Shown: positions 48,000-59,400, counted from the first letter of the stretch. The stretch is 64,000 bases of DNA from Muscardinus avellanarius (GCA_963383645.1 OY726564.1:108827040-108891039); one strand, 5' to 3'. Made by a program: numbers and translations. The notes: generated from the letters alone by a model not told the origin.

Positions 48000-48130
48000 A
48001 TTCATTCAATAAATTATTGAGCACCTGCTACTTGGTTAGTTCTGTTCCTGGTGCTAAGGATATGGTGGTGAGATGGGAAAGAACACAGGCATTGTCTTCA
48101 TAAAGTTTATGTGTGGTCTGGAAGGGTGGG
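48000..48130 (+). mobile_element. L2 3' end fragment
   Basis: ATTCATTCAATAAATTATTGAGCACC, TTCCTGGTGCTAAGGATATGG. Confidence 0.8.
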
Positions 48131-48159
48131 AGAGTGCACATAAATAATTATAAGTGTGT

Positions 48160-48470
48160 TTTAGTTTGGATTGAAAATGTCCCCCCAAAGCCCATGAGTT
48201 AAGCTTTACAGCTGGGTTTGGGGACAGGGGATGGCTGGAGAAGGGCCCTTGGAGGCATGGCACTGGGGATGACATAGGTTCCTTGTCCCCTCCCTTTTCT
48301 CTCTCTGCTCCTGGCCACGATCATGTGAGGGTGACGTCCTTCCACCATGTGACTGCTGTGGTGCCAACCAACTAGGGACTGCAGCCTCTGAAACAAATAT
48401 TTTTTTCTCTAAGTTGTGCTTGTTAGGTATTTTGATCACAGTGCTAAGCAGGGCTGACTAAAATTGTGAT
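48160..48470 (+). mobile_element. MaLR-like LTR relic
   Basis: AAAATGTCCCCCCAAAGCCC at the start, then TTCTCTAAGTTGTGCTTGTTAGG and GCAGGGCTGACTAAA at the end, as in the 38.5-kb copy. Confidence 0.55.
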
Positions 48471-48752
48471 AAGAGTTATGAAAAGGGGACAAGAGGGCAC
48501 CGCAGTGGATGTACAGTAAGGCATTCAACCCAGTAGGGAGAGCGGAGCCTGCCCTTGAGAAGTTATGCTTAAACCAGTTCTAGAAGGCAGAGTATAATGT
48601 TTAAACCAGTATTAGAAGGCTGAAGAAACCAGATGGAAGCAGAGAAGGGACATAGGGTAGAGGAATAAGCCCACAGGAAGGAAGAAACCACACACAGCTC
48701 TCCAATGGTAAGAACACGGTGCGTCTGACAAGCAAGCAAGACGGCTGTGGTA

Positions 48753-48766
48753 AGAATGGAGATGAA
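48753..48766 (+). repeat. Target-site duplication shared by two SINEs
   Basis: AGAATGGAGATGAA, repeated at 48967-48980 and, diverged (GAATGGGGATGG), at about 49201. Confidence 0.85.
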
Positions 48767-48938
48767 GCCGGGCGTGGTGGCGCACGCTTGTAATCCCCGC
48801 GCTTGGGAGGCGGAGACAGGAGGATCGCGCAGGTTCGAAGCCAGCCGGGCTGGTGTAAGAGACCCTGTTTCAGAAATATAAATAGGTCTGGGAGTGTAGC
48901 CCGGAGGAAGAAGGGCTTCCAGGAACCCCAGTACCACC

Positions 48939-48966
<28 letters not shown>
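48767..48966 (+). mobile_element. B1-dID SINE, young subfamily
   Basis: Sense: GCCGGGCGTGGTGGCGCACG, ID half TAGCCCGGAGGAAGAAGGGC, 27-nt A tail. CpG-rich. Confidence 0.93.
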
Positions 48967-48969
<3 letters not shown>

Positions 48970-48980
48970 ATGGAGATGAA

Positions 48981-49199
48981 GCCTGGCGTGGTGGCGGATG
49001 CTTGTAATCCCAGTGTTTGGAAGGCTGAGACAGGAGGATCACAGTTTGTGGACAGCCTCAGATACTGAGTGAGGCCCTTCACAACTCAGTGAGACCCTGT
49101 TTCAAAATAAAGAATAAAAAATTGGGCTGAGGGTGTAGCTCGGAGGAAGAATGCCCCTGGGTTCCATTCCCAGTACAAAAAAAAAAAAAAAAAAAAAAA
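48981..49199 (+). mobile_element. B1-dID SINE, older subfamily
   Basis: Sense: GCCTGGCGTGGTGGCGGATG, ID half GGGTGTAGCTCGGAGGAAGA, A tail of about 22 nt. Adjacent to the previous SINE, sharing its target sequence. Confidence 0.92.
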
Positions 49200-49211
49200 G
49201 GAATGGGGATG

Positions 49212-50819
49212 GGTCAGGACTTATGAAGCTGGAAAGCATCTACATGATCCCAGGAACAATGGTCTAAATCAATCAAAATGGAAACAATCCCCGTCTCTTC
49301 TTTCCTGCTGCTAGGTGCAGGAGAGGAGGCTCCCTCCTCCCCAGTTGCAGAACGAGAGTGAAGACCATGTGCGTCTCCTCCAGGAGAGCCCCTGCCCTCA
49401 TCCCTGTCCCTGCCATCTTGCAGCCTCTCTGCAGGACTCGTGGGCACCCTCTAGCTACACACTCTGTCTGGCCAGTCCCTGGGCCGATGGTAACTTGAGA
49501 CAGTGCTCCAAGACTGTGAGTGGCTGTGGTCCAGATGCCTGTCTTATTCATTTTTCCACCATCAGGACAGTGCCCGGCACCCAGGGTGCTCGAAGACTGT
49601 GTTATCTAAGCTGTGCCAGGAGAGCTGCCTAGCGTTCATAATTTGTCTTGTAGCTGACTGAGCCTTGATTACATGAGATGACTTCAAGGGTCGGTCTTTT
49701 AAAATGCCGTTGGCTTGGTTCCTGAGTGGGTTTCTGCCTCAGTTTCTCTGCTTGGTATTTCAGTAACCTCCTGAGGCCCAGAAACTGCAGCCACCAAGTT
49801 TATGAGTCCCTTCTGGAATAGTAACCACACCAGACACCACTGAGGATGGTGCACAACATAAAAAAAAATTAAAAAAATTAACCCACCCAAAGACATGGCC
49901 CCGGTCACATGGGGACTTGCAATAATTGCATTATTGCTAGATTATCATTATTATTTTGAAAATGTGAAAATCATCCTGTTTCATCAGTTCAAAGGAAAAG
50001 ATGATTCTTGTTATAAATATGACACTTAGTAATCTTGTTCTTTTTAAAAATTTGGTCTTTGTGGTCGCCAACAATGGCTTCCTTTCTGCGCCGACGCTGT
50101 TTTAACATTCATTATGTTTTGTGTTATGAAATCCACACGTGGTCAAAAGTGGTGCTGGCGGGATGGAGTCCAGCGTCCCTAACCCAACCCTCCAGGGCTC
50201 GCACCATCCTGTGCCACAAAGACGTTTCCTTTCCATTCCCATTCCCATTTGCCTCTTTCTCCTCCATCTCCAAGTCTTCCTCTCCCTCGTCCCTGTTTTT
50301 GCCCTTTTCTTCTTTCTCACCTTTGGCTTAGACTCCTGCTCAGCCTCATGTTCCCACACATCATCCATGCATGGCTGACACTGATTTTTGAGGGCTGGCT
50401 TAGAAAGCTAACTGCGCAATGTCCTCTTGACTGTGCAGTCAAAAGTACTTATTTTTGAATTTGGGAAATACAGGAAGGATGAAGAACTCAAGGGTCTCTC
50501 TCAACTATAGAGGGGTGGTCAAGAGTACAGACTTCAAAGCTCAACTTCTTTCTTCGTGACATTGGGTCAAGTTATTTAGTCTGTCTGAGCCTCAGTATTC
50601 TTATCTATGGAATGGAAATGATAAACCGTACTTCACGGGCTTACTCTTGAGTATCACCCATAAAACACGTGCATGTGATACTTAGTGCAATTTCTGTTAA
50701 GTAATAAGTATTCAGTCACTGCTAGCTACCTTCCTTAGGATAACCAATATAATACACTAGCCGTGATAATAACCATTTATAAATGTTTCAGTCAACTATT
50801 TATTTATATACTTATTTAT
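49212..50819 (+). other. Intergenic, mostly unique
   Basis: A MIR at 50515-50725. CT-rich stretch at about 50230-50310. No exon recognised. Confidence 0.55.
50515..50725 (+). mobile_element. MIR
   Basis: TCGTGACATTGGGTCAAGTT, GAGCCTCAGTATTCTTATCT, GGAATGGAAATGATAA, TTACTCTTGAGTATCACC: MIR order. Confidence 0.75.
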
Positions 50820-51020
50820 TTTGTTAGTGGGGATTGAACCCAGGAGCAGCTTACCTCTGAGCTATACTTTTTACCCTTTTCTAGTTTTTGTTTTGAAACA
50901 GAGTCCTGCTAGGTTGCTAAGAGTCTTTCTACATGGCTGAGGTTGTCCTTGAACCTGTGATCCTTCTGTCTGAGCCTCCCAAGTTCTAAAATTACAGATG
51001 TGTTTCATTATGCCTGGCTT
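50820..51020 (-). mobile_element. B1-dID SINE, old
   Basis: TTAGTGGGGATTGAACCCAG to GTTTCATTATGCCTGGC. Confidence 0.85.
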
Positions 51021-51057
51021 CAATCTACTATTTATAATTTCCATGAAAAATACCTCA

Positions 51058-51480
51058 TCAAGTTGGGTGTGGTGGTGCACATTTTTTTTTTTTTTTGTGT
51101 GGTATTGGGGGTGGAATCCAGAGGCTTTCTACCTCCGGGCTATGCTCCCAGACCTATTTTATATTTTATTTGGAAACAGGGTCTCAGTAAGTTACTGAGA
51201 GCCTCATTAAGTAGCTGAGGCTGGCTTCGAACCTGTGCGATCCTCCTGTCTCAGCCTCCCAAGCATGGGGATTATAAGTGTGCACCACCATGCCCGGCGG
51301 GTGTACACTTTTAATCCCAGTACTTAGGAGGCTGAGACAAGAGGATTGTGATTCTCCACCAGCTTCAGCTACTTTGTGAGGTCCTCCGCAACTCAGTGAG
51401 ACCCTGATTCAATATAAAGACTAAAAAATAAGGTCGGGGATGTATCTTGGAAGTAGAATACCCCTGAATCTCCAGTACTG
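51058..51480 (+). mobile_element. B1-dID SINE split near its 5' end
   Basis: Head GTTGGGTGTGGTGGTGCACA at 51063-51082, interrupted by an antisense SINE, continuing at 51299 (GGGTGTACACTTTTAATCCC) to CCAGTACTGC. Confidence 0.85.
51083..51298 (-). mobile_element. B1-dID SINE, nested, intermediate type
   Basis: GGTATTGGGGGTGGAATCCA in the ID half but CCTCCGGGCTATGCTCCCAG and CTTCGAACCTGTGCGATCCT as in the young type. May be a link between subfamilies. Confidence 0.85.
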
Positions 51481-51527
51481 CAACAAAACAAAACAAAACA
51501 AAACAAAACAAAACAAAACAAAAAAGA
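51481..51527 (+). repeat. (CAAAA)n microsatellite
   Basis: About 9 CAAAA units as the tail of the plus-strand SINE. Confidence 0.95.
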
Positions 51528-52249
51528 AACAAAAAACTAAAAACAAACAAATAAACAAAAAATCCCCCAAACCTCATCAATGCCAACCAACAATCTTCCA
51601 AGCAAAATTTGGATCCATTCTGCTCTGAATCTGTGGCAGACTTTTTCTCCCCAGAATGGAGAAGCATCTTGCCTTATATCCCAGTAGTGTTTGCTGGTGA
51701 CAATAGGAAACAGATAAAACATACTTGATGCCTTTGTACCTTGAGATGGTGTCAAGCTGCTGGACACAGCCTCGTGGGGGTGAAACCAGCTGAACGTGGG
51801 TATTGTTGTAGTAGCAGATGCTGTTTCTAGCACTCATAGTCTTTCCTGGAATCTCTTCATATGTGTGGCATGGACCATGTGCTAAGAGTGCATGCCATGG
51901 TTTGTTACAATGCAACATACCAACGACAGACACAGCCTTTGGCTTAGACCGTGCCATGGAATCCCCCCAGGGGAGCTTGGGCTTTTCCTCATGCCGTCCA
52001 ACCTACCATGCCATGCTATGCCACTAAGACTGTCAAGATAACTGGCTCATATCCCATCAGGAAGAATTACCATGATCGCTAATGGGTAGTTAGGGACAGA
52101 GTCCCAGTTTAAAGGCTTTCATGGGCTGTTGAAAGCTAGTGAGTAAATAACCGTTTATCAGCCAGTTACTTAGAGGACACTGCACAGAATAATGTTCTAG
52201 GATTTCCAAACACATAGAAGCCATATATCATAATGGAGCATAAAAGTTG

Positions 52250-52640
52250 CGTGTGAATAGGCTGTAAAACCGAACAACTGTTTACCTTAGTGAAGGTTTT
52301 ATTTACATACCCTCCAGCAGATACTTAACTGTGCTTCATACAGAGACTGTCGATCACAGCTACAAACCCAGCTCCCCGGAGAGGAGATGCAGCAGGTAGA
52401 TGCCAATTGCTGTGTGATTTTGGAGGCCCTGGGAAGGCCTCTCTGGCTCCCTCCAAAACTCATTTTACCTGCTCGATGCTAAAAATTTCTTGAATAAAAG
52501 CCAAAGCTGTATTTGTAGAATTACAGAGAATTTGCTTTCATACATCTGGCATTGGATTCAACATGAAATGCTGCTTAATGTACAAATAGCCAACACTGAC
52601 AGTTTCATCAAGCGCTACTATGCATGTAATATTTTATCTT
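52250..52640 (+). promoter_or_regulatory. Candidate conserved non-coding element
   Basis: Repeat-free AT-rich stretch with TAAAACCGAACAACTG, TGTCGATCACAG, ATGCCAATTGCTGTG and ATCAAGCGCTACTATGCATG. No open frame. Conservation inferred from texture only. Confidence 0.3.
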
Positions 52641-53224
52641 AAAATGTTCCAATAAATTTGACCATTGTTCTCAGTTTGGAGGAGGGAGCTGAGGCTTGGA
52701 GAAGGTAAAAGACTCTTTTGAGGGCACATTCTGGTCATAGTCGGACTGAAATCCTATGCCTAGGGTGAATTTCCATGTCCAGTATCTTTCTGCTTGTTCA
52801 GGATTTTTCATTAAATACCCTACTGGAGCCAGTCTGGAAGGGCAGGAGATGGGAACTGCAGAGTGGGCTGAGCTGGGGAGGGTCCTGCTCAGTTGGGGCA
52901 GCCCTCAGAAGCCCCTCCTCTGTAGCTCCCACCCACGCCTGGTTATCAGCCAGAGCACATATACTTCCCCTAAGCTCGCTGAATTGACCCCACGCAACAT
53001 TCACATCTTCTGCTGGGATTGGAGCCCCATCCTGATCCCCAGTCTCCTTGGCTATAGTTCTGGAAGCCTTCTATGTCCGTTCTGTTCCTGTCTCCCAGGA
53101 AGCTGAGTTCCGTCCTGTCTGCTCCCTCTTCCAGCCATGGTTTTATTCCTCTGGACAGACCTGCCCAAATTGGATGCTGATGGTTGTTTTCCCCCTGTAG
53201 ACTTCTGGTGAGATGGCAAACTCA

Positions 53225-53330
53225 TGTTTTATTCATTAAACAGTTTTACTGAGAACCCACTATGTATAATACATAATCCAGGGTTGATCCCCCTGGCTTT
53301 CAAGGTAACCGTAATAAAACATGAATTTGC
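53225..53330 (+). mobile_element. L2 3' end fragment
   Basis: TATTCATTAAACAGTTTTACTGAGAACCC, CCAGGGTTGATCCCCCTGG. Confidence 0.5.
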
Positions 53331-53479
53331 CACACACCTCTAGAAAGCATACCTGGTACTCTTATCTACCCAACAAGATGCCTTAAAGCTAGGTCTTGGT
53401 TCTCTTCTGCTCCCTCCACCGGAAACCATAAGAACTAACAGCTTAATGAGAATACCGGATATTGGAACTGTTTCAGTTA

Positions 53480-53680
53480 ACATCGTCACTGCTGTAATAA
53501 AAAACAACTGACCGCACAACTTATGAGAAGACTTATTTGTTCAGATTTTGGAGATTTTAGAGTTTCAGTCCATGTCAGGCTGGATCTGCAGAGCTCAAGG
53601 CGTGGGGACAGGAAGCAAAGAGAGAGAAAGAGTGAGGGCTTTGTTCTCACATCATGGAGCCAGAGATGAGAGAGACAGAC

Positions 53681-53725
<45 letters not shown>

Positions 53726-53945
53726 AGGGGAGGACTCAAAGACAAAAGCACAGTCCCTGAGGCCACACCCCCAGGGACCCACCGCCTCCAGCCACATCCT
53801 ACCTGCCTAGGTTACCACCCAGTAAATCCATTACAATAAATTTACCTTCTGGTGAGATTATAACCATCATGACTTAATTATAACTATTATGACTTAACAC
53901 TGAACATTAATACACGAGCTCTTCAGGGGACATTTTATACCTAGC
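53480..53945 (-). mobile_element. MaLR-like LTR relic with internal (GT)n
   Basis: Antisense copy: GCTGTAATAAAAAACAACTG, AGAGTTTCAGTCCATGTCAGG, TACCACCCAGTAAATCCATT, ATTAATACACGAGCTCTTCAGG, mirroring the 30.1-kb and 38.5-kb copies. A GT microsatellite lies inside. Confidence 0.6.
53691..53725 (+). repeat. (GT)n microsatellite
   Basis: About 15 GT units. Confidence 0.97.
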
Positions 53946-55425
53946 CATAATGGGGACAGAACATGGGGATTTCGTAATATTACCAAGGTCTGGCAGGCCC
54001 TGGTTCCAGGTAAGTCAGCAAGCAAGCCACTCTTCTGAAGGAGCAAACGGGCAATTAACAGGAGAAAGTGCCAGGGATGACCTTCAGTGACATTGTTTAA
54101 TGACACTGTCTCCATGAGCCACAATGCTCTGGTTTTACATATACTGGCAACAAATACTTACATGAATTTTATCTACATTTCTACCCTATTTATTTTCCTC
54201 CTAGCTTCATTTCTAAAATCACTTTTTTTTTTTTGCATGACAACTCAATCAATTCAATAACATGCAATTTTACACAGTGGGAACCTATTTCCGTATCCCC
54301 TGTCTTACTTGTAATTGTTGGCTACGTTTCTCTACAGCCTAGGTGTATTTCCAAGCCAAGTTATTTTCATCTCTGGACTCCTGAGGTGGAACGACGCTGT
54401 GAGCTGGACACAGTTCTGATTTGAGGCTGAGACTCTCCTCTCCCTCTTTTTTTCGCACCTGCATCTCTCATTTGTCACAGCCGCCAGCTCTCCTTCCATC
54501 CCCCATTGGTTCAGTTGTGTTAAGGAATCGTCGCCTTGATCAACTTCATTTTAAAGCTTCTGAAATGCTGGGAATTTTTTCCCCCTCTTTCTCTACCCCC
54601 GTTCCCCCAGGCTTTTGGAATCCTGCCAAGGTAAATGAAGGTGAAACGAACATGTATATTTTGGTTCTGTTTTCCAGGGCTCAGCAAAGTGATGGACAGG
54701 ATTGTATTACTTGAGAAATTAAGAGGGGGAGATGGGCCGCACTCATTGGTTGGTCCAGAGAGCCTGTGGGTAATGAAGTGGAAAAAAAAAAACCCTTCGG
54801 AATGAAAATTTGAATCATTAAAAGCTTTGAAATCAACAGCTTCTTTCAGAATTTCAGTCTTCTGTGATTGCTTAGAGTCAGGGGTGTAGTGGTCTGAGCC
54901 ACAGGCCAAACTGTCAATCACCAGGAGCAGGTTTGCTTCTGGCCGCCATTGTTTCAGAGATTATATTAAACACTCTAAAAAGCTGCAGTCACCCTTCTGT
55001 GACACTGGAGTGGCCATCATGGTACAGCACTCCCTGCACTTTCATTGATTTAGAATTTGCATTTCTCATTATTTGCCAACGACCCTTCAGGTCCAAAATG
55101 TATTATAATTTGTATTTTTACTGAAGCATGAATTAGGATTGTGCTTTCTGGCTGGTGTGCTGGGGTGCAGTGGTGGGTTAGACAGCTAGTGAAGGAGGCT
55201 GACACCTTGGCCAGGATCCCCAAAGAGAAAATGCTCGCACTCTTTGCAAATGCATATGAGGGGGGAAGTTAGGCGACACAGTGATAATTTGTGAATTGAA
55301 GGGATTAATATAGGTCTTAGAAAGAATTACTCATGAGATTCAGGCTGTACTGCAGGTATATCTTATTGTAATGAAATTCAGTACAGCTATGCCTTTCTTA
55401 TCTAAGGATGACTTATCAGGTCATT
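53946..55425 (+). other. Intergenic, unique
   Basis: No repeats recognised; the stretch 54420-54930 is a candidate regulatory element. Confidence 0.55.
54740..54930 (+). promoter_or_regulatory. Candidate conserved element with PBX/MEIS site
   Basis: CTGTCAATCA at 54911-54920 is the exact reverse complement of the composite PBX-MEIS/PREP motif TGATTGACAG. Nearby are CATTGGTTGG, GGGTAATGAAGTGG and TGAATCATTAAAAGC. No repeat similarity and no coding signal. Confidence 0.4.
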
Positions 55426-55439
55426 AAGAAATGACTTAG

Positions 55440-55638
55440 TAAGCCAGGCCTGGAGGCACACGCTTGTAATCCCAGCATAAGGAGGCTGAGACAGGAGAAT
55501 CTGGGTTTGTGGCCAGCCTCAGCTACTTAGTGAGGCCCTCTGCAACTCAGTGAGACCCTGTTTCGAAATAAAAGAATAAATAATTGGGCTGGAGATGTAG
55601 CTAGGAGGTTGAATTTCCCTAGGTTCAATTTCTAGCAC

Positions 55639-55639
<1 letters not shown>
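55440..55639 (+). mobile_element. B1-dID SINE
   Basis: Sense: AAGCCAGGCCTGGAGGCACA to GGTTCAATTTCTAGCACAA. Flanked by AAATGACTTAGT (about 55430 and 55688), the target-site duplication. Confidence 0.9.

Positions 55640-55684
<45 letters not shown>
55640..55684 (+). repeat. (CA)n microsatellite
   Basis: About 22 CA units at the SINE tail, inside the duplication. Confidence 0.97.
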
Positions 55685-55688
<4 letters not shown>

Positions 55689-55699
55689 AATGACTTAGT

Positions 55700-56500
55700 T
55701 TGCAATCAGTATGTAAAAACAAAAGGGCTGTTGATAAGACAGTGTAGATATTCCCACATCTGTGCACACAAAACTCCTGTGCTTAGCTCCAAGGTGATCC
55801 CCTCAAGTCCTTATCTAGAAGGACCCGCCTCCCCTCTCTTTTTCTTTAGTTGGGACCTTAGATGTAAATAGAGGTCATCATCCCAAGGAGTCTATGCGTC
55901 TGCCTGTTCATGGCTTCTCTCATTGTTAGTTTATTTTAGCATTCTCCCTCCTCATCCTTATGCCCATTCTCTCTCCTGCTGTGTCATAAGCACACACACT
56001 CATGTATTTAGAACATGCCATTGAAATTGAAATGCCTGGCATTTCAATTTATGTGGATGGTAGAGGTCCTTTCCCCTTCTTTTTACTGTTTACACCAGCA
56101 TAATATTCAGGGTCCATCCATGCCGGTGAATGTGTGTCTGGTTCATTGTGCTGAGTCATGCGCCAGCCTGTGGACTTTCCACGCTGGCTTTCAACCCCGT
56201 GAGAGATCTCATTGGCTGAAGGCTCTGTGGCCGCAAACAGCGCTGTGTGGAACATGGTTTCCTGAGCTCGTTCATGGTCCTGGGCATTTCTGGGGTATCG
56301 GCACTGGGGCAGGTTATAGGCTGTAAGGTGACCACTTGCCTGGCTCGTTGGTCCTGCCAGGTTGTTTTCTGGGATGCCAGTTACCGTTCTCCTGGAAGAT
56401 TGTACTGGGTTCCTGTTTGTTCTCAGGCTCAATAATCTATACTCTTCTAAACAGATGTAAAGATATTTGGTTCATTTTATTTAGTATATTTTGTCATTTT
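55700..56500 (+). other. Intergenic, possible old L1 traces
   Basis: Contains the perfect palindrome at 56023-56049. The rest is weakly reminiscent of antisense L1 but not assignable. Confidence 0.4.
56023..56049 (+). repeat. Perfect 27-bp palindrome
   Basis: Arms AAATTGAAATGCC and GGCATTTCAATTT, 13 bp each, around one central T. Confidence 0.97.
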
Positions 56501-57600
56501 GGAGGAAGAGCATCTCAAAGGCATTTATTAGCCATAAATAAGTGTAGTTATTAGCCATTTGAATTTCTCTTGTGAAACTTGTCTATCATAGCTTTGTCCA
56601 TTCACAGTTGGGTTTCTTATCTTTCTCATTAATTTGCTATAATTCCATGTATATCATAGACTTTGACTTTTGTCAATTTTAGTTAATGTAAACTTCTCAT
56701 ATATTTTGTTGAAAAGTCTTTGATATATGATAAAGATCTTATTTTGGCAGGATGTTAGATTTACAGACATCCTGTAATGTTGAAATTGAGCAGAGGTCGT
56801 GAAGGAGGTAAACACCAGCCCCGTTATCAAAAGCTGTTTTAATAACTGGTGCCTCTGGCTGGGTCTGCAGACCCCTGGGGGAAGAGTCCAATGAACCAGG
56901 CGGTCAGCAGAGTTGTGCAAGGGAGCAGAAATCCCCAATATTTAAAGCAGAGGGGAGGCTTGGGATGGGCTTAGCAGTGTGGGAATGCCTATTCTCTAGT
57001 GACATCCGGAGTCTTGAGATGCCTGGAGTCTGTCTCACGATGTTGGAGTCTCGTGACACCTGGAATCTCATGATATTTCTGCTTCTGGCTTCTGGTGTTC
57101 CTCCTCCTGTACCTGCTTCAGGGTCCATGTGGGAAGGGAGGGACCCAACCTATCAGTTCCCACATTACCTCCACCATGTTTCCCCTAATTGCTAACCTCT
57201 TACATGACTTGGTATATTTGTCAAAACCGAGACACTGACATTGGCATAACACCATCAACTACACCACAGAGCTGTTCAGATTTCACTAGTTGCCCAGGAA
57301 TTTCCTTGTGCTCTTCCAGTATTCAATCCAGGACACTATATTCAGTGGCACATCCATTTAATCTCTTTTGGTCTGTGACAGTTTCTCTATCTTCCCTTGT
57401 TGTTTTAGGACTTTCTTAGTTTTGAAAAGTACTGGTCAAGCATTTTGTCAAATGTCAATCGTGTGGATTTGTCAGATGTTTTCTTATCATTACACTGGGC
57501 TTATGCATTTTTTTTTAAAGACCACAGAAGTGAAGTGCACTGCTCATCAGACTGTATCAGAGGCTACTTAATGGAAACACACTGGCTGTGCTAATCTGGA
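56501..57600 (-). mobile_element. Ancient L1-derived sequence
   Basis: Antisense L1-like traces: TAGCCATTTGAATTTCTCTTGTG (56555), then TTCAATCCAGGACACTATATTC, CTGTGACAGTTTCTCTATCTT, AAAAGTACTGGTCAAGCATTTTG, GATGTTTTCTTATCATTACAC. I recall this second block as part of an old mammalian L1 but cannot name it. 56900-57130 is not assigned. Confidence 0.5.
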
Positions 57601-57908
57601 CACTCAAGGAAGCTGCTATCTGCTAGCTTTCTCCCCTGTAATATTAGTTTTTCCCCATGCTATATATTTTTTATTATGAATTCCTAGATTCAGTCCACAT
57701 GTAGTGAGAGGAGAATTAAACTCCCATTCTGACAGAGGAGTATTTACACACATTATTTGAAATTAGATAAGGAAGGAGAAATCCTTAGTTTTTATATAAT
57801 AAAAGTTGCCACTTTTTTTTTAACCTTATGGCCTGTGCTTTGGGGTCTCATTTAAGAAATCATTTCCTTCTCTCAGGGCCATGAGGATAGTCTCCTCCTC
57901 TATTTTTG

Positions 57909-57958
<50 letters not shown>

Positions 57959-58050
57959 GCCCCATTCATCTCCAATATTCAGGTTTCTAAGATAGTAGGA
58001 CTTTACTTTTGTATAAAATGTGAAGTAGAGCCCATAATATTACAATGATT
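57601..58050 (+). other. Intergenic with CA microsatellite
   Basis: AT-rich, unassigned apart from (CA)n at 57912-57956. Confidence 0.5.
57912..57956 (+). repeat. (CA)n microsatellite
   Basis: About 22 CA units. Confidence 0.97.
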
Positions 58051-58169
58051 TCTAGATAGGTTTTTATTTTTTTATATTATTTAAAAATTTTTTTGTGTGA
58101 AACTAGGGATGGGACCCAGGGGTATTGTACCTCTGAGCTGTACCCCCAGCTCTATTTTTATCCTTTCTT

Positions 58170-58576
58170 TTTTTTTTTGTGGTACTGGGGATGAAATTCA
58201 GGGGCATTCTACCTCCAAGCTATACCCCCAGCCCCATTTTTATTCTTTTTTTTTTTTTGGTGGTACTGGGGTTCCTGGAAGCCCTTCTACCCCCGGGCTA
58301 CACTCCCAGACCCAGACCTATTTTATATTTTGAAACAGGGTCTCTTAAGCTAGCACAGCTAGCTTCAAACCTGCGCATTCCTCCTGTCTCCGCCTCCCAA
58401 GTGCACGGATTACAAGCGTGCGTCGCCACGCCTGGCTTTATTCTTTATTTTGAAACAGGGTCTTACTGAGTTGCAAAGGGCCTTACTAAGTACCAGAGGC
58501 TGTCCTTGAACTGCAATCCTCCTGTTTCAGCCTCCCAAATCCTGGGATTATAAGCATGTGCCACCATGCCTGGCTT
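58170..58576 (-). mobile_element. Middle B1-dID SINE of the nest
   Basis: ID half 58179-58236 (GGTACTGGGGATGAAATTCA), B1 half about 58437-58575 ending CCACCATGCCTGGC. Inserted in the linker of the outer copy. Confidence 0.9.
58248..58436 (-). mobile_element. Inner B1-dID SINE, young subfamily
   Basis: GGTGGTACTGGGGTTCCTGG to GCGTGCGTCGCCACGCCTGG. Inserted in the linker of the middle copy; has a CCCAGA duplication. Confidence 0.9.
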
Positions 58577-58739
58577 TTATTCTTTATTTTGAAACAGGGT
58601 CTTACTAGGTTTGGGAGGACCTCACTAAATAGCCAAGGCTGGCCTTGAACCTGCAATCCTTCTGTCTCAGCCTCCCAAGTACTGGGATTATAAATGTGCA
58701 CCACCACATCTGGCTCAGATAGGTTTTTATTTTTTAAAC

Positions 58740-59034
58740 CTCTCTCCTAAATGGAGCCTCCCTCACTGATTTATCATGCCAGCTATCTTATATATTCAGT
58801 TTTCAATTTGAAACTCTTTCTGGGCTCTATTTCGTTCTATCGGTCTCTTAAAACATTATTGTGTCAGTACATAATTGAGCTATACTTTGGCTTTCTGGTA
58901 TGCCTTTTATTCTGGTAAGTGTGTTAAATATGTCCTTTCTCTCCAAATTAGGTTCACATACAAATCCTTGGAAGCTGTGAATGTTATCTCACTTGGAAAA
59001 AAGTGGTTTTATTATAATTAAAAATGTAATTAAA
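58740..59034 (+). other. Intergenic, AT-rich
   Basis: Probably old L1-derived, too diverged to assign. Confidence 0.4.
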
Positions 59035-59400
59035 TTAAGGATCTTGAGACAAAGTTCTGCTGTATGACCCGAGTGAACCCTAATTGCAATAAGTGCCCTT
59101 CCCTGAGAGAGAAAAGGGGAAGACACGGACATGCAGGAACGAGGGTGCAGAGAAGACACCGGCTGAGGTTGGAGGGATGGAGCCACAAGTCCAGGAAAGC
59201 TGGGATGTGCCCGTAGTCTATGGAGGGCAGGAGAGGCAAGAGATGAATTCTCCACTGGAACTTCAAGAGGGAATGTGGCCCTGCTGATCCTTAAGTTTGG
59301 ATGTCTGGTCTCCAGACAGCCAAAGAAAATGGGAGAAAATACATGTCTGTTGTTTTAGGACACTCAGTTGTCACCACAGCCCTTAAAGACTACGATACCT
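59035..59400 (-). mobile_element. Ancient eutherian repeat, LTR-like
   Basis: Its reverse complement reads like the 27.7-kb copy: GGGCTGTGGTGACAACTGAG, CTAAAACAACAGACATGTAT and GGCTGTCTGGAGACCAGACA. Old. Confidence 0.55.

Larger units (their letters stand above)
46147..48159 (+). other. Intergenic, mostly unique
   Basis: Two L2 ends (47545-47645, 48000-48130). The stretch 46600-46900 is a candidate regulatory element. No gene recognised. Confidence 0.55.
51528..53475 (+). other. Intergenic, mostly unique
   Basis: An L2-like piece at 53225-53330; candidate regulatory stretch 52250-52640. No gene recognised. Confidence 0.55.
58074..58716 (-). mobile_element. Outer B1-dID SINE of a three-level nest
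   Basis: ID half about 58100-58160 (AACTAGGGATGGGACCCAGG), B1 half about 58577-58714. AGATAGGTTTTTATTTTTT flanks both sides (58054 and 58717), the target-site duplication. Confidence 0.9.
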
